From: Cellulomonas edaphi
GTDB lineage: Bacteria > Actinomycetota > Actinomycetes > Actinomycetales > Cellulomonadaceae
Assembly (NCBI RefSeq): GCF_030362815.1
Contig: NZ_JAUCGR010000002.1
Location: 868,001 to 932,000 of the forward strand
Direction of reading: 5' to 3'
DNA: 64,000 bases
In this document: piece by piece, positions 56,322 through 64,000 of the stretch
Layout of the letters: the number at the start of each line of letters is the position of its first letter
Position numbering within the stretch: position 1 is the first letter of the stretch
Translations under genes and position numbers: made by a program
Notes under the pieces: model-generated
Databases searched by the model: none
The model's input: the letters and a program-made list of their open reading frames with translations, nothing else
What the model was told of the DNA's origin: nothing

Positions 56322-58529
56322 TCAGCCCGGCAGCACCGGCTTGAAGGAGCGGATCCACGGCGCCTTGACGTAGCCGTCGGCGATCGCGTTCAGCTTGCTG
56401 CGCAGCGCGTCCGACTTGCCGGTGATGGTCTTCGTGTCGCCCCAGGACGACGTGGCCTTCATGGCCCGGATCCCGCCACCCTCATAGGTCGCCACCGAGA
56501 TCGACATGACGTCGGGCAGCCCGAAGTACGACCTCGCGGCGGCCTGGCTGAGGGTCGCCGTCCAGGTGACGTTCGGGTTGCCGGAGGTGGACTTCAGGCT
56601 CCACGGGTCGTCGACCGACCGCTCGTAGGGCACGACCGCCGACCACACGTCCTCGCTGTTCAGCGTGCCGCCGCCCGAGGCCGAGTAGTAGTGCGCGATC
56701 ACGGGCTCGCCGCCGTAGGTAAGCAGGAGGCCCTGGGTACCCGAGACGGTGGCGTCGACGGCCTTCTTCCAGATCTTGCCGTAGTACCCGTCGGTGCCCT
56801 CGTTCTCCTTCTTCCAGCCGGTGAAGTTCTGGTCCCGCACGTCGTCGACGATGTGGCAGGCGCACGAGCTCTTGATGCCGCCCTGGTACTTCAGCAGCGC
56901 GTAGGAGCGTGCCGCCGTCACCTGCGCCTGGAGGGCCGCGGCGCCCTTGGTCCCCCACGACGAGGGCATCTCGGCGATCCCGTAGAGGTACTCGGTGTTG
57001 AGCTGCAGGTCGTTGACGACGTTGATGAGGCCGCCGATGTTCCGCACCGTGAGCCGCCCGTGACGGTACGAGCCCTGCGCGCCCGCGACGGTGGCGTAGA
57101 TGTCGGTCGTGGTGCTCGGCGAGTAGTACGAGGTGCTCTTCCAGTGCAGGCGCAGCACGGTGTCCGTCGAGACCACCGTGCCGTCGATCGTGGCGCTCAC
57201 CTTGCCGCCCGCCGCGACCTTGAACCCGACCGTCTGCGTCGACGTGCCGTAGGCGACCGTGCTCCCGGCCTTGCCGGTCTCGGGGTCGACCTGGTTGTCG
57301 CGCAGCCGCCAGCCGCCGCCGTGGACCGTCGCGCTGGTCGAGGTGGTGCGGTCGTCGTACGAGGAGTTGCTCGCGTCCGGCCCGTAGACCTGGACGGACA
57401 GGGCGGCCGTCGGCATCGCGGCCTGCGCCACGCCGACGCCGGTGTAGTAGTGCTTGAGGATGCCCGAGGCCGTGTAGCCGGCCTGCGCCATGGCGTACGC
57501 GCCGTACTGCGACATCCCGATCCCGTGCCCGAAGCCCGAGCCGTTGATGGTGAACGACGTCGGGATGACGACGGCGACCGTGACGGTCACCGACGGGCTG
57601 GACGTCGAGCCGGCCAGCAGGCGGTAGGCGCGCGTGCTTGCGGGCTTCACCGTCACCGAGCCGGTGCCGTCGGTCACCGCGATGCGCGCGGCGGTGGTCC
57701 ACGACCCGGAGCCGATCCGCTGCTGCAGCGTGATGGTGCCGTTCGCCTTCTTGCCGGCCGCGTACCAGGTGGCGGTGGCCGTCGTCGGGCTGCCCGAGCT
57801 GGGCAGCGACCTCGACGAGAACGTGAGCGCGGCCCAGTCGCGGTCGACGGTCACGGTGCGTGTCAGGCTCACCACACCGGAGCGGGCGAGCCGGTAGGAC
57901 GTCGTGACCGTCGGGCGCACCACGGTGGTCGAGCCGGTGGCCGCGACGGGGAGTCGGGAGACCGTGACCCACGTCGAGCCGGACTTGCGCTGCAGCAGCA
58001 CGTTGCCGGCCGCGGGCTTGCCGTTGAGCGTGAGGCGCATCGAGAGCGTCACCGCCGAGCCGGCCTTGATCGAGGCGGACGTCGGCCCGAGGGACAGCCA
58101 GTTCCTGACCACCTGGACGGTCTTCGCGGCGCTGGTGTGCTTCGAGCTGTGCAGCCGGTAGCGCGCCGTCGCCGTCGGGGTGATGGACACCGATCCCCGG
58201 CCGGCGACCAGCTTGACCGACGCCACCTTCACCCAGGTGGAGCCGGCGTACTTCTGGAGGGCGACCGTGCCGGTGGCGCCGGTGCCCCGCGTGAACCACG
58301 TCGCCTTCATCGTGGCGCTCGACCCGAGGCGGACCGAGGTGGGCGCGGACAGGCTGTACGTCGTGGTCGTCGCGGCCTGGGCGACAGTCGGCGCGGCCAC
58401 GGACAGCCCGACGAGGACGAGCGCCGCGGCCACGACCGACGCGAGCAGCCGGGCCGGGCGCGCAGCCGTGACAGGTCCCGTGACAGCTCTCGTGACACGA
58501 GTGAACGACTGACGACTCCGGTGGCGCAT
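56322..58529 (-). CDS. secreted SpoIID/LytB-domain protein
   Basis: A 735-residue exported protein. The signal peptide ends near residue 47 (LSVAAPTVAQAA). Four beta repeats of about 80 residues follow, each ending YRL (ARYRLHSSKHTSA, TSYRLARSGVV, RAYRLLAGSTS). The SpoIID/LytB domain (about 330-735) has SGFGHGIGMSQYGAYAMAQA, LNTEYLYGIAEMPSSW and AAALQAQVTAARSYALLKY. SpoIID-type proteins are lytic transglycosylases or amidase enhancers acting on denuded glycan; here the role is wall remodelling. ATG 58529 is used, with a GTG 12 bases upstream as the alternative. It diverges from the SGNH gene. Confidence 0.88.
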   Translation of the reverse strand: MRHRSRQSFTRVTRAVTGPVTAARPARLLASVVAAALVLVGLSVAAPTVAQAATTTTYSLSAPTSVRLGSSATMKATWFTRGTGATGTVALQKYAGSTWVKVASVKLVAGRGSVSITPTATARYRLHSSKHTSAAKTVQVVRNWLSLGPTSASIKAGSAVTLSMRLTLNGKPAAGNVLLQRKSGSTWVTVSRLPVAATGSTTVVRPTVTTSYRLARSGVVSLTRTVTVDRDWAALTFSSRSLPSSGSPTTATATWYAAGKKANGTITLQQRIGSGSWTTAARIAVTDGTGSVTVKPASTRAYRLLAGSTSSPSVTVTVAVVIPTSFTINGSGFGHGIGMSQYGAYAMAQAGYTASGILKHYYTGVGVAQAAMPTAALSVQVYGPDASNSSYDDRTTSTSATVHGGGWRLRDNQVDPETGKAGSTVAYGTSTQTVGFKVAAGGKVSATIDGTVVSTDTVLRLHWKSTSYYSPSTTTDIYATVAGAQGSYRHGRLTVRNIGGLINVVNDLQLNTEYLYGIAEMPSSWGTKGAAALQAQVTAARSYALLKYQGGIKSSCACHIVDDVRDQNFTGWKKENEGTDGYYGKIWKKAVDATVSGTQGLLLTYGGEPVIAHYYSASGGGTLNSEDVWSAVVPYERSVDDPWSLKSTSGNPNVTWTATLSQAAARSYFGLPDVMSISVATYEGGGIRAMKATSSWGDTKTITGKSDALRSKLNAIADGYVKAPWIRSFKPVLPG

Positions 58530-58694
58530 GAAGTCCACTGTGACACGCTCCCGCGTTGTGCTTCCAGTCCCGTTCGGACGAACCGGACCTCCGCCTGGTC
58601 GATCGGCACGACGGGGCCGCGAGTCAAGGAACCGTGGACATTCGTCGACCGGCTTGCGCATGATGGCTGTCCCTCGGATGCGCAAGGAGGCGTG

Positions 58695-60056
58695 ATGCGG
58701 GCATCGGGACACCGGATCGTCGTGGTCGTCGCGACCCTCGTGGTCGTCGTCCTGCTCGGTGCGGCGTGCCTGCCGACGAGCCCGCCGGCGCAGGCGGAGC
58801 CCACGTCGGCGGCCCTCAGGGCTCCGGTGCCGGCGCTCGGTGGTTCCTCGTCGTCGCCCACCGCCGGCGAGTCCTCGTCGTCCCGCGCCGCTGTCGCCGT
58901 CGCGAAGCCCCGCATCACGGCCCAGCCGCGCTCCAGCCTCGCGGTCGCCGGACGGCACGCCGCCATCGAGGTCAGCGCGAGCGGGACGGGCAAGCACTAC
59001 CAGTGGCAGCGCCGCGCGCCCGGCGGTGCCTGGAAGGCGATCGCCGGAGCGACGACGAGCCGGTACTCGGCCGTGGCGCGCACCACGCCCAAGCAGCTGG
59101 AGTACCGGGTGGTGGTGTCGAACGCCGGCGGTTCCGTCCGCAGCCGGGTGGCCACGGTGTTCACCGTCTCCTGCTTCGGCGCCCCCTCGATGAAGCCGGC
59201 CCTGGCCGGGTGCCCCACCAGCGACCTCGCGAAGATGATCCGCCCGTCACCGCAGAAGGTGGGTCACGACTGGGGCGGCCGCAGCCGTTGCTGGGCCGAC
59301 AGCGACACCACGGTGCTCAAGCGGTGCACGTTCCCCGCGAGCGGGCCTCGTGCCGGTGTCCCGCACGTCGCCCTCGTCGGGGACTCGCACGCCCGCATGT
59401 ACCTCCCGTCGCTCATCTGGCTCGCCAACCGCGGCACGATCACGCTCGACACCTACCTCAAGGGATCCTGCGGGTGGTCGACCGCGCCGCCCGTGCGCGG
59501 CACGATCGGCACGACGTACCAGAAGACGTTCACGCAGAGCTGCGCGACGTGGCGCACGAAGCTCAACGCGCGGCTGGTCAAGAACCCGGGCGAGTACGAC
59601 GCCGTGGTGACCACCGCGTCACGCGGCACCCGCGTGCTCTACCCCCGGGGCGTCAGCACCGCGCACGAGAAGCGGGTGTTCCGGCGCGATGCGGCCGTCA
59701 AGGCGTGGAAGCCCGTGCTGGCGAAGGGCATCCGTGTCTTCGCCATCCGTGACAACCCCACGCCGGGCACCCCCACCAAGACGTGCCTGCTCACGACCGG
59801 CAAGACGAACCCGGCCCGGTGCGCGTTCTCGCGCGCCTCCGGAACCGCGGTCTACGACCCGATCCCGGGCGCGGTCGCCCGCTCGGGCAGCCGGGCGCAC
59901 CTGGTGGACCTGACGTGGCGCTTCTGCACCTCGACGAGGTGCCCGGTGGTGATCGGCGGGGCGAACGTCTACCGCGACGACCACCACGTGAGCGTCACGT
60001 ACACCACCACACTCGCGCCCTACATCTGGCGCAAGATCAGCCGGTACCTGGCCTGA
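58695..60056 (+). CDS. exported Ig-like plus SGNH acyltransferase-like protein
   Basis: A 453-residue protein. The N-terminal hydrophobic segment (8-24) ends at Cys25, an imperfect lipobox (LLGAAC). A Ser/Ala-rich spacer and one Ig-like module (72-157) follow, with the SGNH domain at about 180-453. Catalytic Ser231 is in VALVGDSHARM (230-234 region), and Asp428/His431 are in YRDDHHVSV. This domain normally follows the ten-helix acyltransferase-3 domain (OafA type), which is missing here. Such proteins could O-acylate or deacylate a wall polymer using another protein's acyl donor. ATG 58695 has AAGGAGG four bases upstream. The next gene's stop lies 16 bases away on the other strand. Confidence 0.85.
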   Translation: MRASGHRIVVVVATLVVVVLLGAACLPTSPPAQAEPTSAALRAPVPALGGSSSSPTAGESSSSRAAVAVAKPRITAQPRSSLAVAGRHAAIEVSASGTGKHYQWQRRAPGGAWKAIAGATTSRYSAVARTTPKQLEYRVVVSNAGGSVRSRVATVFTVSCFGAPSMKPALAGCPTSDLAKMIRPSPQKVGHDWGGRSRCWADSDTTVLKRCTFPASGPRAGVPHVALVGDSHARMYLPSLIWLANRGTITLDTYLKGSCGWSTAPPVRGTIGTTYQKTFTQSCATWRTKLNARLVKNPGEYDAVVTTASRGTRVLYPRGVSTAHEKRVFRRDAAVKAWKPVLAKGIRVFAIRDNPTPGTPTKTCLLTTGKTNPARCAFSRASGTAVYDPIPGAVARSGSRAHLVDLTWRFCTSTRCPVVIGGANVYRDDHHVSVTYTTTLAPYIWRKISRYLA

Positions 60057-60071
60057 CACCCGCGAGAAGGG

Positions 60072-60947
60072 CTAGATCACGGGCGGCCGACCCCGCACCG
60101 TCATGCGGGCCACCGTGCGCCACGACATCACGCGGACGTCGCCGGGGTCGTTGGCGAAGCCCTCGCGCACCCCGGCGAACCACACGCGCAGCGCGGGCCG
60201 GTCGGAGCGATCGCGCAGCACCTGCACCGCGGTCCACGTCCCCAGGTACAACGGGCGCAGCACCACGGGCAGGTTGCGGCGGGCGAGCCACACCCGGTTG
60301 CGGCCGTTGAGCCGCTGGCTGACGGCGTGCCTCGACGGGTCCGTCGCGGGGTGGTGCATCTCGACGTCGCCCATGTGCCACACCTCGAAGCCCTGGTCCC
60401 ACACGCGCCAGGCGAGCTCGATGCCCTCGTGCGCGTAGAAGAACCCGCCGGCCCAGCCGCCCGCGCCCTCGAACGCGTCCCGCCGGACGGCGGTCACGCC
60501 CTCCGTCACCGAGAAGATGGGGCTCGAGCGGCGCGGGTCGCCCTTGCGCAGCCTGCGCACCCATCGCCCGGGCGGCTCGGAGCCGTCGGTGGTGGTGAGC
60601 AACGCCTGCGCCATCCCGAGCCGGGGTCGTCGGGCGAACCGCTCGGCCATGGTGCGCAGCGCGGTCGTCGACGGGATCACGGCGTCGTCGTCGAGGAAGA
60701 ACAGCAGGTCCCCCACGACGTGGGCGGCTCCCACGTTGCGACCCTCGGGGATGCCGAGGTTCTCGGGCAGACCCAGGCCCCGCGCGCCGGTCGGCAGGCC
60801 GGTGGGCTCCCAGCCGTTGCCGACCACGAGGACGTCGAGGTCCACGCCCTCCTGGGCGAGGGCGGACCCGACGGCCTGCGCCAGCTCCACGGGGCGGTTC
60901 CCCATCGACAGCACCACGACGCCGATGGACGGCAGGTCGCGGCTCAC
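60072..60947 (-). CDS. family 2 glycosyltransferase
   Basis: A 291-residue GT2 enzyme: IGVVVLSMGNRPVELAQAVG, PEGRNVGAAHVVGDLLFFLD and the metal-binding DDDAVIP. Further on are GGFFYAHEGIELAWRVWDQG and a conserved RNRVWLARRNLP near the acceptor region, common in rhamnosyl- and galactofuranosyltransferases. The C-terminal 40 residues are amphipathic. GTG 60947 overlaps the CDP-alcohol transferase stop (GTGA). It is the last gene of the CDP-polyol cassette. Confidence 0.9.
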   Translation of the reverse strand: MSRDLPSIGVVVLSMGNRPVELAQAVGSALAQEGVDLDVLVVGNGWEPTGLPTGARGLGLPENLGIPEGRNVGAAHVVGDLLFFLDDDAVIPSTTALRTMAERFARRPRLGMAQALLTTTDGSEPPGRWVRRLRKGDPRRSSPIFSVTEGVTAVRRDAFEGAGGWAGGFFYAHEGIELAWRVWDQGFEVWHMGDVEMHHPATDPSRHAVSQRLNGRNRVWLARRNLPVVLRPLYLGTWTAVQVLRDRSDRPALRVWFAGVREGFANDPGDVRVMSWRTVARMTVRGRPPVI

Positions 60948-61750
60948 GGGCGCAGCCTCGACGAGGTGAGGATCGCGGTCACGTGGCCCAGCCCGGTCAC
61001 GGCCACCGCCACCACGAGCCCGACGAGCGTCCAGCGCGTCACCGCGTCGCCTGCCACGAACGCGTCGACGACGGCCGCGACGGCGATCACCGTGGCGAGC
61101 TCCACCGCGTGGAACAGGCGGTGGAACGGCACGAACCGCGCGGCGCGGCGCAGACGGGCCACTCCCCCCACGCGCGGCGCCGCCACCTCGGCCGCGTCCT
61201 TCGCGGGCGGCAGCCCACCCTGCGCGCGGGAGGAGACGACGAGGTCGTTGACCACCTTGTTGAGCAGCAGCAGGGTGGCGAACAGGCCCCCGAGCGTCGT
61301 CCACGCGAGGTTGTCGCCCACGGCGTCGAAGCCGCCCGCCGCCCGCACGCCGAGCGCGAGCGCCATGAGCGCCTCGGTGGTGTAGTGCGCGAGCTTGTCG
61401 ATGAAGATGCCCACGGGCCCCGTGGTGCGGCGCCAGCGCGCGACCTCGCCGTCGGAGGAGTCGACCACCATCTGCAGGTGCGCGAGCACCACGGCAAGCA
61501 CCGCGAAGGGCCAGCCGGGCGCGGCCACCGCCAGGGCGGCCAGCCAGCCGACGGCCAGCATCACCCAGGTGACGGCGTTCGCGCTCATGCCCAGCCGCAG
61601 CGCCAGGAGGGTCAGGTACGGCGAGATGCGACGCCCGTAGACGTCCGCCGACCAGTGCTCGGCGTTGCGTCGCTGGCGGATCGCGTCGGGCTGGCCGACC
61701 CGCCGGATGTCGGCGACCGTCGGCCGGCCGGAGGTGCTGTGGTCGTTCAT
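60944..61750 (-). CDS. CDP-alcohol phosphotransferase family protein with His-substituted motif
   Basis: A 268-residue membrane protein with about six helices. The CDP-alcohol phosphotransferase signature is at 97-122: Asp97, Asp100-Gly101, Ala104-Arg105, Gly114, Asp118. The position of the last Asp of the canonical motif (D-x2-DG-x2-AR-x8-G-x3-D-x3-D) is His122. The canonical fourth Asp is proposed to act as base, so chemistry or partner may differ. It sits in an operon with a nucleotidyltransferase and a glycerophosphotransferase, which suggests use of a CDP-polyol. ATGA overlap with the upstream gene. Confidence 0.88.
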   Translation of the reverse strand: MNDHSTSGRPTVADIRRVGQPDAIRQRRNAEHWSADVYGRRISPYLTLLALRLGMSANAVTWVMLAVGWLAALAVAAPGWPFAVLAVVLAHLQMVVDSSDGEVARWRRTTGPVGIFIDKLAHYTTEALMALALGVRAAGGFDAVGDNLAWTTLGGLFATLLLLNKVVNDLVVSSRAQGGLPPAKDAAEVAAPRVGGVARLRRAARFVPFHRLFHAVELATVIAVAAVVDAFVAGDAVTRWTLVGLVVAVAVTGLGHVTAILTSSRLRP

Positions 61751-62991
61751 CCCTGTCCTCGATCGGCGCGCGGCGCAACGCTCGCACGCAGGGCGTCTCG
61801 CTCCCGCACGACGCGGTCGCACTCGGCGACGAACCGCGCGGTGGCGGCACCGACGGTGCCGAAGTAGTAGTCCACCAGGGCGGCCCGTTCGGCTCCGGTG
61901 GGGTCCAGGTCGACCTCGCGCGCGACCAGGTCGCCCAGCGCGGGCAGGTCGCTCGCGCGCAGTCGCGGGACGGTGTCGAGCAGCCGCGTGGAGGCGACGT
62001 CCGCAGTGCCCGGGGGGACCGTGACGACCAGGGGCCTGCCGGTGGCGAGCCAGTCGAACGCGATCGCGGACACGTCCGTGATGAGCACGTCGGCGCCCTC
62101 GAAGGTGCGGTACGGGTCGGTCCCGGTGTCCACCCGGTGCCCCGGCCCGGCGGCGGCGAGCGTCGCCCGGATGCGCGCGTCCGCCGCGGCGTAGGCCGCG
62201 TCCGAGGCGCCCGTGCGGGGGTGCGGGCGGTAGACGACGCGGAACCGCGGGTCGGCGACGAGCGCGGCGACGATGCGCTCGCCCTGGCTGACCACCGACG
62301 AGTACGCGCTCGACCCCTGGCCGCCCTCCCACGTGGGCCCGTACAGCACGACGACGGGACCGTCCCCGCGACCGGCCCGCGGCCCCGTCGCGATCCCGTC
62401 GAGCTGCGGTCGGCCGATCGGCACCACGTGCGCGGACGCGTCGAACCACATGAGCTGGCCCGCGAACCGGTCGACCGCACCCTGGCCGGCCACGAATGCG
62501 TAGTCGTACGCCTTCACCAGGTTCGACGCGGCGACGCGCTTGTCGCTCTCGCCGTGCGAGAGGAACACGTGCGCCGCGCTCGGGATCCGCAGCGCGGAGA
62601 AGTTGCCCACGTCGTGGCCGACGTAGCAGAACAGCGCCGTGTCGGAGCGCTCTGCCATGGCGTCGAGCGTCGCGCTGCGCCCGACGGTCACCACTGGCAG
62701 CGCCTGCTCGCGCGCGACCACCCGGGCGACACGCGAGTCCGCGCACACGATCAGCACGCCGTGCCGCGCGTCCAGCACGGCGAGCGGGGCGTACCACTGG
62801 CGCAGCTGGTAGATGTTCTGCGACGTGCCCGCGAAGTACACGACGACGCGCTGGTCGAAGGTGCGGTCCGCCAGCGAGGCGTCCTCACCGAGCCCGTCGG
62901 GCATGCCGGCCGGGAGCCAGCCGAGACGGCGCAGGGCCAGACCACCCCCGGCGCGCACCCGCCGGCGCAGCCGGGCCAGGTCCAGGTCCAC
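61747..62991 (-). CDS. CDP-glycerol glycerophosphotransferase (TagF/TagB type)
   Basis: A 414-residue protein with the teichoic acid glycerol-phosphate transferase fold: FAGTSQNIYQLRQWYAPLAV near the start, HVFLSHGESDKRVAASN, LYGPTWEGG, VVYRPHPRTG and VLITDVSAIAFDWLATGRP (the HPxxR and DxSS-like substrate motifs). It adds polyol phosphate from a CDP donor to a lipid-linked acceptor at the inner membrane face. GTG 62991 is chosen just after the preceding stop. It overlaps the CDP-alcohol transferase by four bases. Compared with the fusion at 46971, this copy is single-domain. Confidence 0.88.
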   Translation of the reverse strand: MDLDLARLRRRVRAGGGLALRRLGWLPAGMPDGLGEDASLADRTFDQRVVVYFAGTSQNIYQLRQWYAPLAVLDARHGVLIVCADSRVARVVAREQALPVVTVGRSATLDAMAERSDTALFCYVGHDVGNFSALRIPSAAHVFLSHGESDKRVAASNLVKAYDYAFVAGQGAVDRFAGQLMWFDASAHVVPIGRPQLDGIATGPRAGRGDGPVVVLYGPTWEGGQGSSAYSSVVSQGERIVAALVADPRFRVVYRPHPRTGASDAAYAAADARIRATLAAAGPGHRVDTGTDPYRTFEGADVLITDVSAIAFDWLATGRPLVVTVPPGTADVASTRLLDTVPRLRASDLPALGDLVAREVDLDPTGAERAALVDYYFGTVGAATARFVAECDRVVRERDALRASVAPRADRGQG

Positions 62992-62996
62992 GCGGC

Positions 62997-63686
62997 TCAG
63001 ACGTGCTCGTTGGCGCGCTCGAGGTCCTCGTCGAAGTCCACCTCGACGGCCCACAGGTCCGAGATGTCGACGGGCACGAACTTCAGCCCGTCCTGCTGGA
63101 TGGCGACCTCGATGCCACGCTCGAAGTAGTCCTGGTCGCCCACCTCGTCGAGGCGCGCGATGAGGGCGGCCTTGTCCTGCGCGGCGACGTAGTTGATGCC
63201 CACGGCCTCACCGAGCGCGTCGACGACCTGCTTGGAGAGCTGGTCGATGTTGCCGTCGGCGTCGACGGTGTACTTGACCTCCTCCTCGGCCACCGCGGCG
63301 GTGTTGACGGAGATGAGGGACTGCTCGCGCTCGAGGTACGGCTTGAGGCGCTCGAGGATCGCGGGGTCGAAGACGACGTCGCCGTTCATCCACAGCAGGC
63401 CGCCGTCGCCGGAGGCGCGCAGCACGCGCAGCAGGCTCTTGGAGGTGTTCGTGCGGTCGAACTCCTCGTTGTAGACGAAGAGCGAGCGCGGGTGCGCCTC
63501 GAGGATCATCTCGAGCTTGAACCCGACGACGGTGTAGAGCTGCACGTCGGCGAATGCGCCGCGGATCTTGGCGACCTGCTGGTCCATGATCGTGTGCCCG
63601 TCGCGCAACGGCGTCAGAGGCTTGGGGAACGGCCGGCCCAGTCGGGTGCCCATGCCGGCCGCGAGGATCGCCACCTGTGTCGTCAT
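62997..63686 (-). CDS. sugar/polyol-phosphate nucleotidyltransferase
   Basis: A 229-residue nucleotidyltransferase: LAAGMGTRLG (8-17), Lys22 in PFPKPLTPL, LLWMNGDVVFDPAILERL (metal-binding Asp) and VEVDFDEDLERAN at the C-terminus. The pattern fits the phosphocholine/CDP-polyol cytidylyltransferase group better than RmlA. As the first gene of the cassette it probably supplies the CDP-activated alcohol used downstream; the alcohol (glycerol, ribitol, inositol or choline) cannot be told from sequence. The start at ATG 63686 gives a standard N-terminus. Confidence 0.9.
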   Translation of the reverse strand: MTTQVAILAAGMGTRLGRPFPKPLTPLRDGHTIMDQQVAKIRGAFADVQLYTVVGFKLEMILEAHPRSLFVYNEEFDRTNTSKSLLRVLRASGDGGLLWMNGDVVFDPAILERLKPYLEREQSLISVNTAAVAEEEVKYTVDADGNIDQLSKQVVDALGEAVGINYVAAQDKAALIARLDEVGDQDYFERGIEVAIQQDGLKFVPVDISDLWAVEVDFDEDLERANEHV

Positions 63687-63757
63687 CGAGTCGTCACTCC
63701 TTCGTCAGCTCACGGGGCGGCTGATTCACAGCGCCTCCGCGATGGTAGTCGCCTGGC

Positions 63758-64000
63758 TCACCCCAGGAGCTCGTCCAGCTGTCGCCACAGGTACGGGGTG
63801 AGCGTCTTGAGGTACGTCGTGGTCACGTGGTGCTTGTCGCGGTACACGTTCGCGCCGCCGATCACCACCGGGCACGTCGTCGCGTCGCAGTACATGTCGG
63901 TGAGGTCGACCAGCTGGGCGCGGCCCTGGCTGCGCGCGACGGCGCCCACCTGCGGATCGGGGTGCTCGAGCGCCTTCGTCCGCGACAGGTCGCACGCGGA
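63758..64000 (-). CDS. SGNH-domain protein, C-terminal fragment
   Basis: The last 80 codons of a gene cut by the right edge. The sequence CPVVIGGANVYRDKHHVT and the LTPYLWRQLDELLG tail closely match the C-terminus of the SGNH protein at 58695-60056 (Asp/His catalytic pair kept as RDKHH). It may be a full acyltransferase-3/SGNH protein or another stand-alone SGNH; the membrane part would lie outside the window. Confidence 0.8.
   Translation of the reverse strand, partial: SACDLSRTKALEHPDPQVGAVARSQGRAQLVDLTDMYCDATTCPVVIGGANVYRDKHHVTTTYLKTLTPYLWRQLDELLG

Overview
The window is very GC-rich, with dense overlapping coding on both strands. Gene content and order point to an actinomycete (Actinomycetota), most likely a Micrococcales member close to Cellulomonas. 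The main evidence is the runs ndgR/leuCD with tRNA-Glu and tRNA-Gln, mtrA-mtrB-lpqB-comF, hpf, secA with an Rv3235-type gene, and whiB beside a DUF3499/phosphomannomutase operon. No insertion sequences, rRNA genes, CRISPR arrays or phage genes were seen.

Layout. 1-4.3 kb: 5' end of murA, two tiny coupled ORFs, leuD and leuC (minus), a divergent IclR/NdgR-type regulator with a probably leaderless promoter, and two minus-strand tRNAs. 4.4-9.5 kb: a conserved actinobacterial block with a DUF6912-type protein, a CpaE/MinD-like ATPase, a SAF-domain protein, a BldC-like HTH protein, a LysM protein and an Rv3235-like protein. It ends in a strong bidirectional hairpin facing secA. 9.5-19.6 kb: secA, a YcaQ-family protein, hpf, comF and the envelope stress operon mtrA-mtrB-lpqB. 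19.7-29.8 kb: a tightly overlapping membrane-protein/DUF4129/DUF4350/MoxR/DUF58 operon and its usual partners SpoIIM-like and RDD. These are separated here by an MFS transporter, a repeat-rich intergenic region and an AlkZ-like winged-helix protein. 29.8-39.3 kb: CDF cation transporter, Trm112-like protein, phosphomannomutase, zinc ribbon and DUF3499, a degenerate zincin, DUF5719, a giant polytopic glycosyltransferase and whiB.

39.3-64 kb: a surface polysaccharide and secretion region. It carries all four dTDP-L-rhamnose genes (rmlA, rmlD, rmlC, rmlB). It also has a pyruvyl-transferase-like protein, an ABC-2 exporter pair, a 1130-residue RgpF/CDP-glycerol-transferase fusion and further glycosyltransferases. 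A CDP-polyol cassette (nucleotidyltransferase, glycerophosphotransferase, CDP-alcohol transferase, GT2) lies at the far end. Secreted proteins are interleaved: a PGRP amidase, a SpoIID/LytB protein and Ig-like/SGNH proteins. Read together, this looks like a locus that makes, exports, modifies and remodels a rhamnose- and polyol-phosphate-containing wall polymer. That pathway reading is inference; the individual family assignments are mostly firm.

Both ends of the window cut genes: murA at the left, and an SGNH-domain protein at the right.
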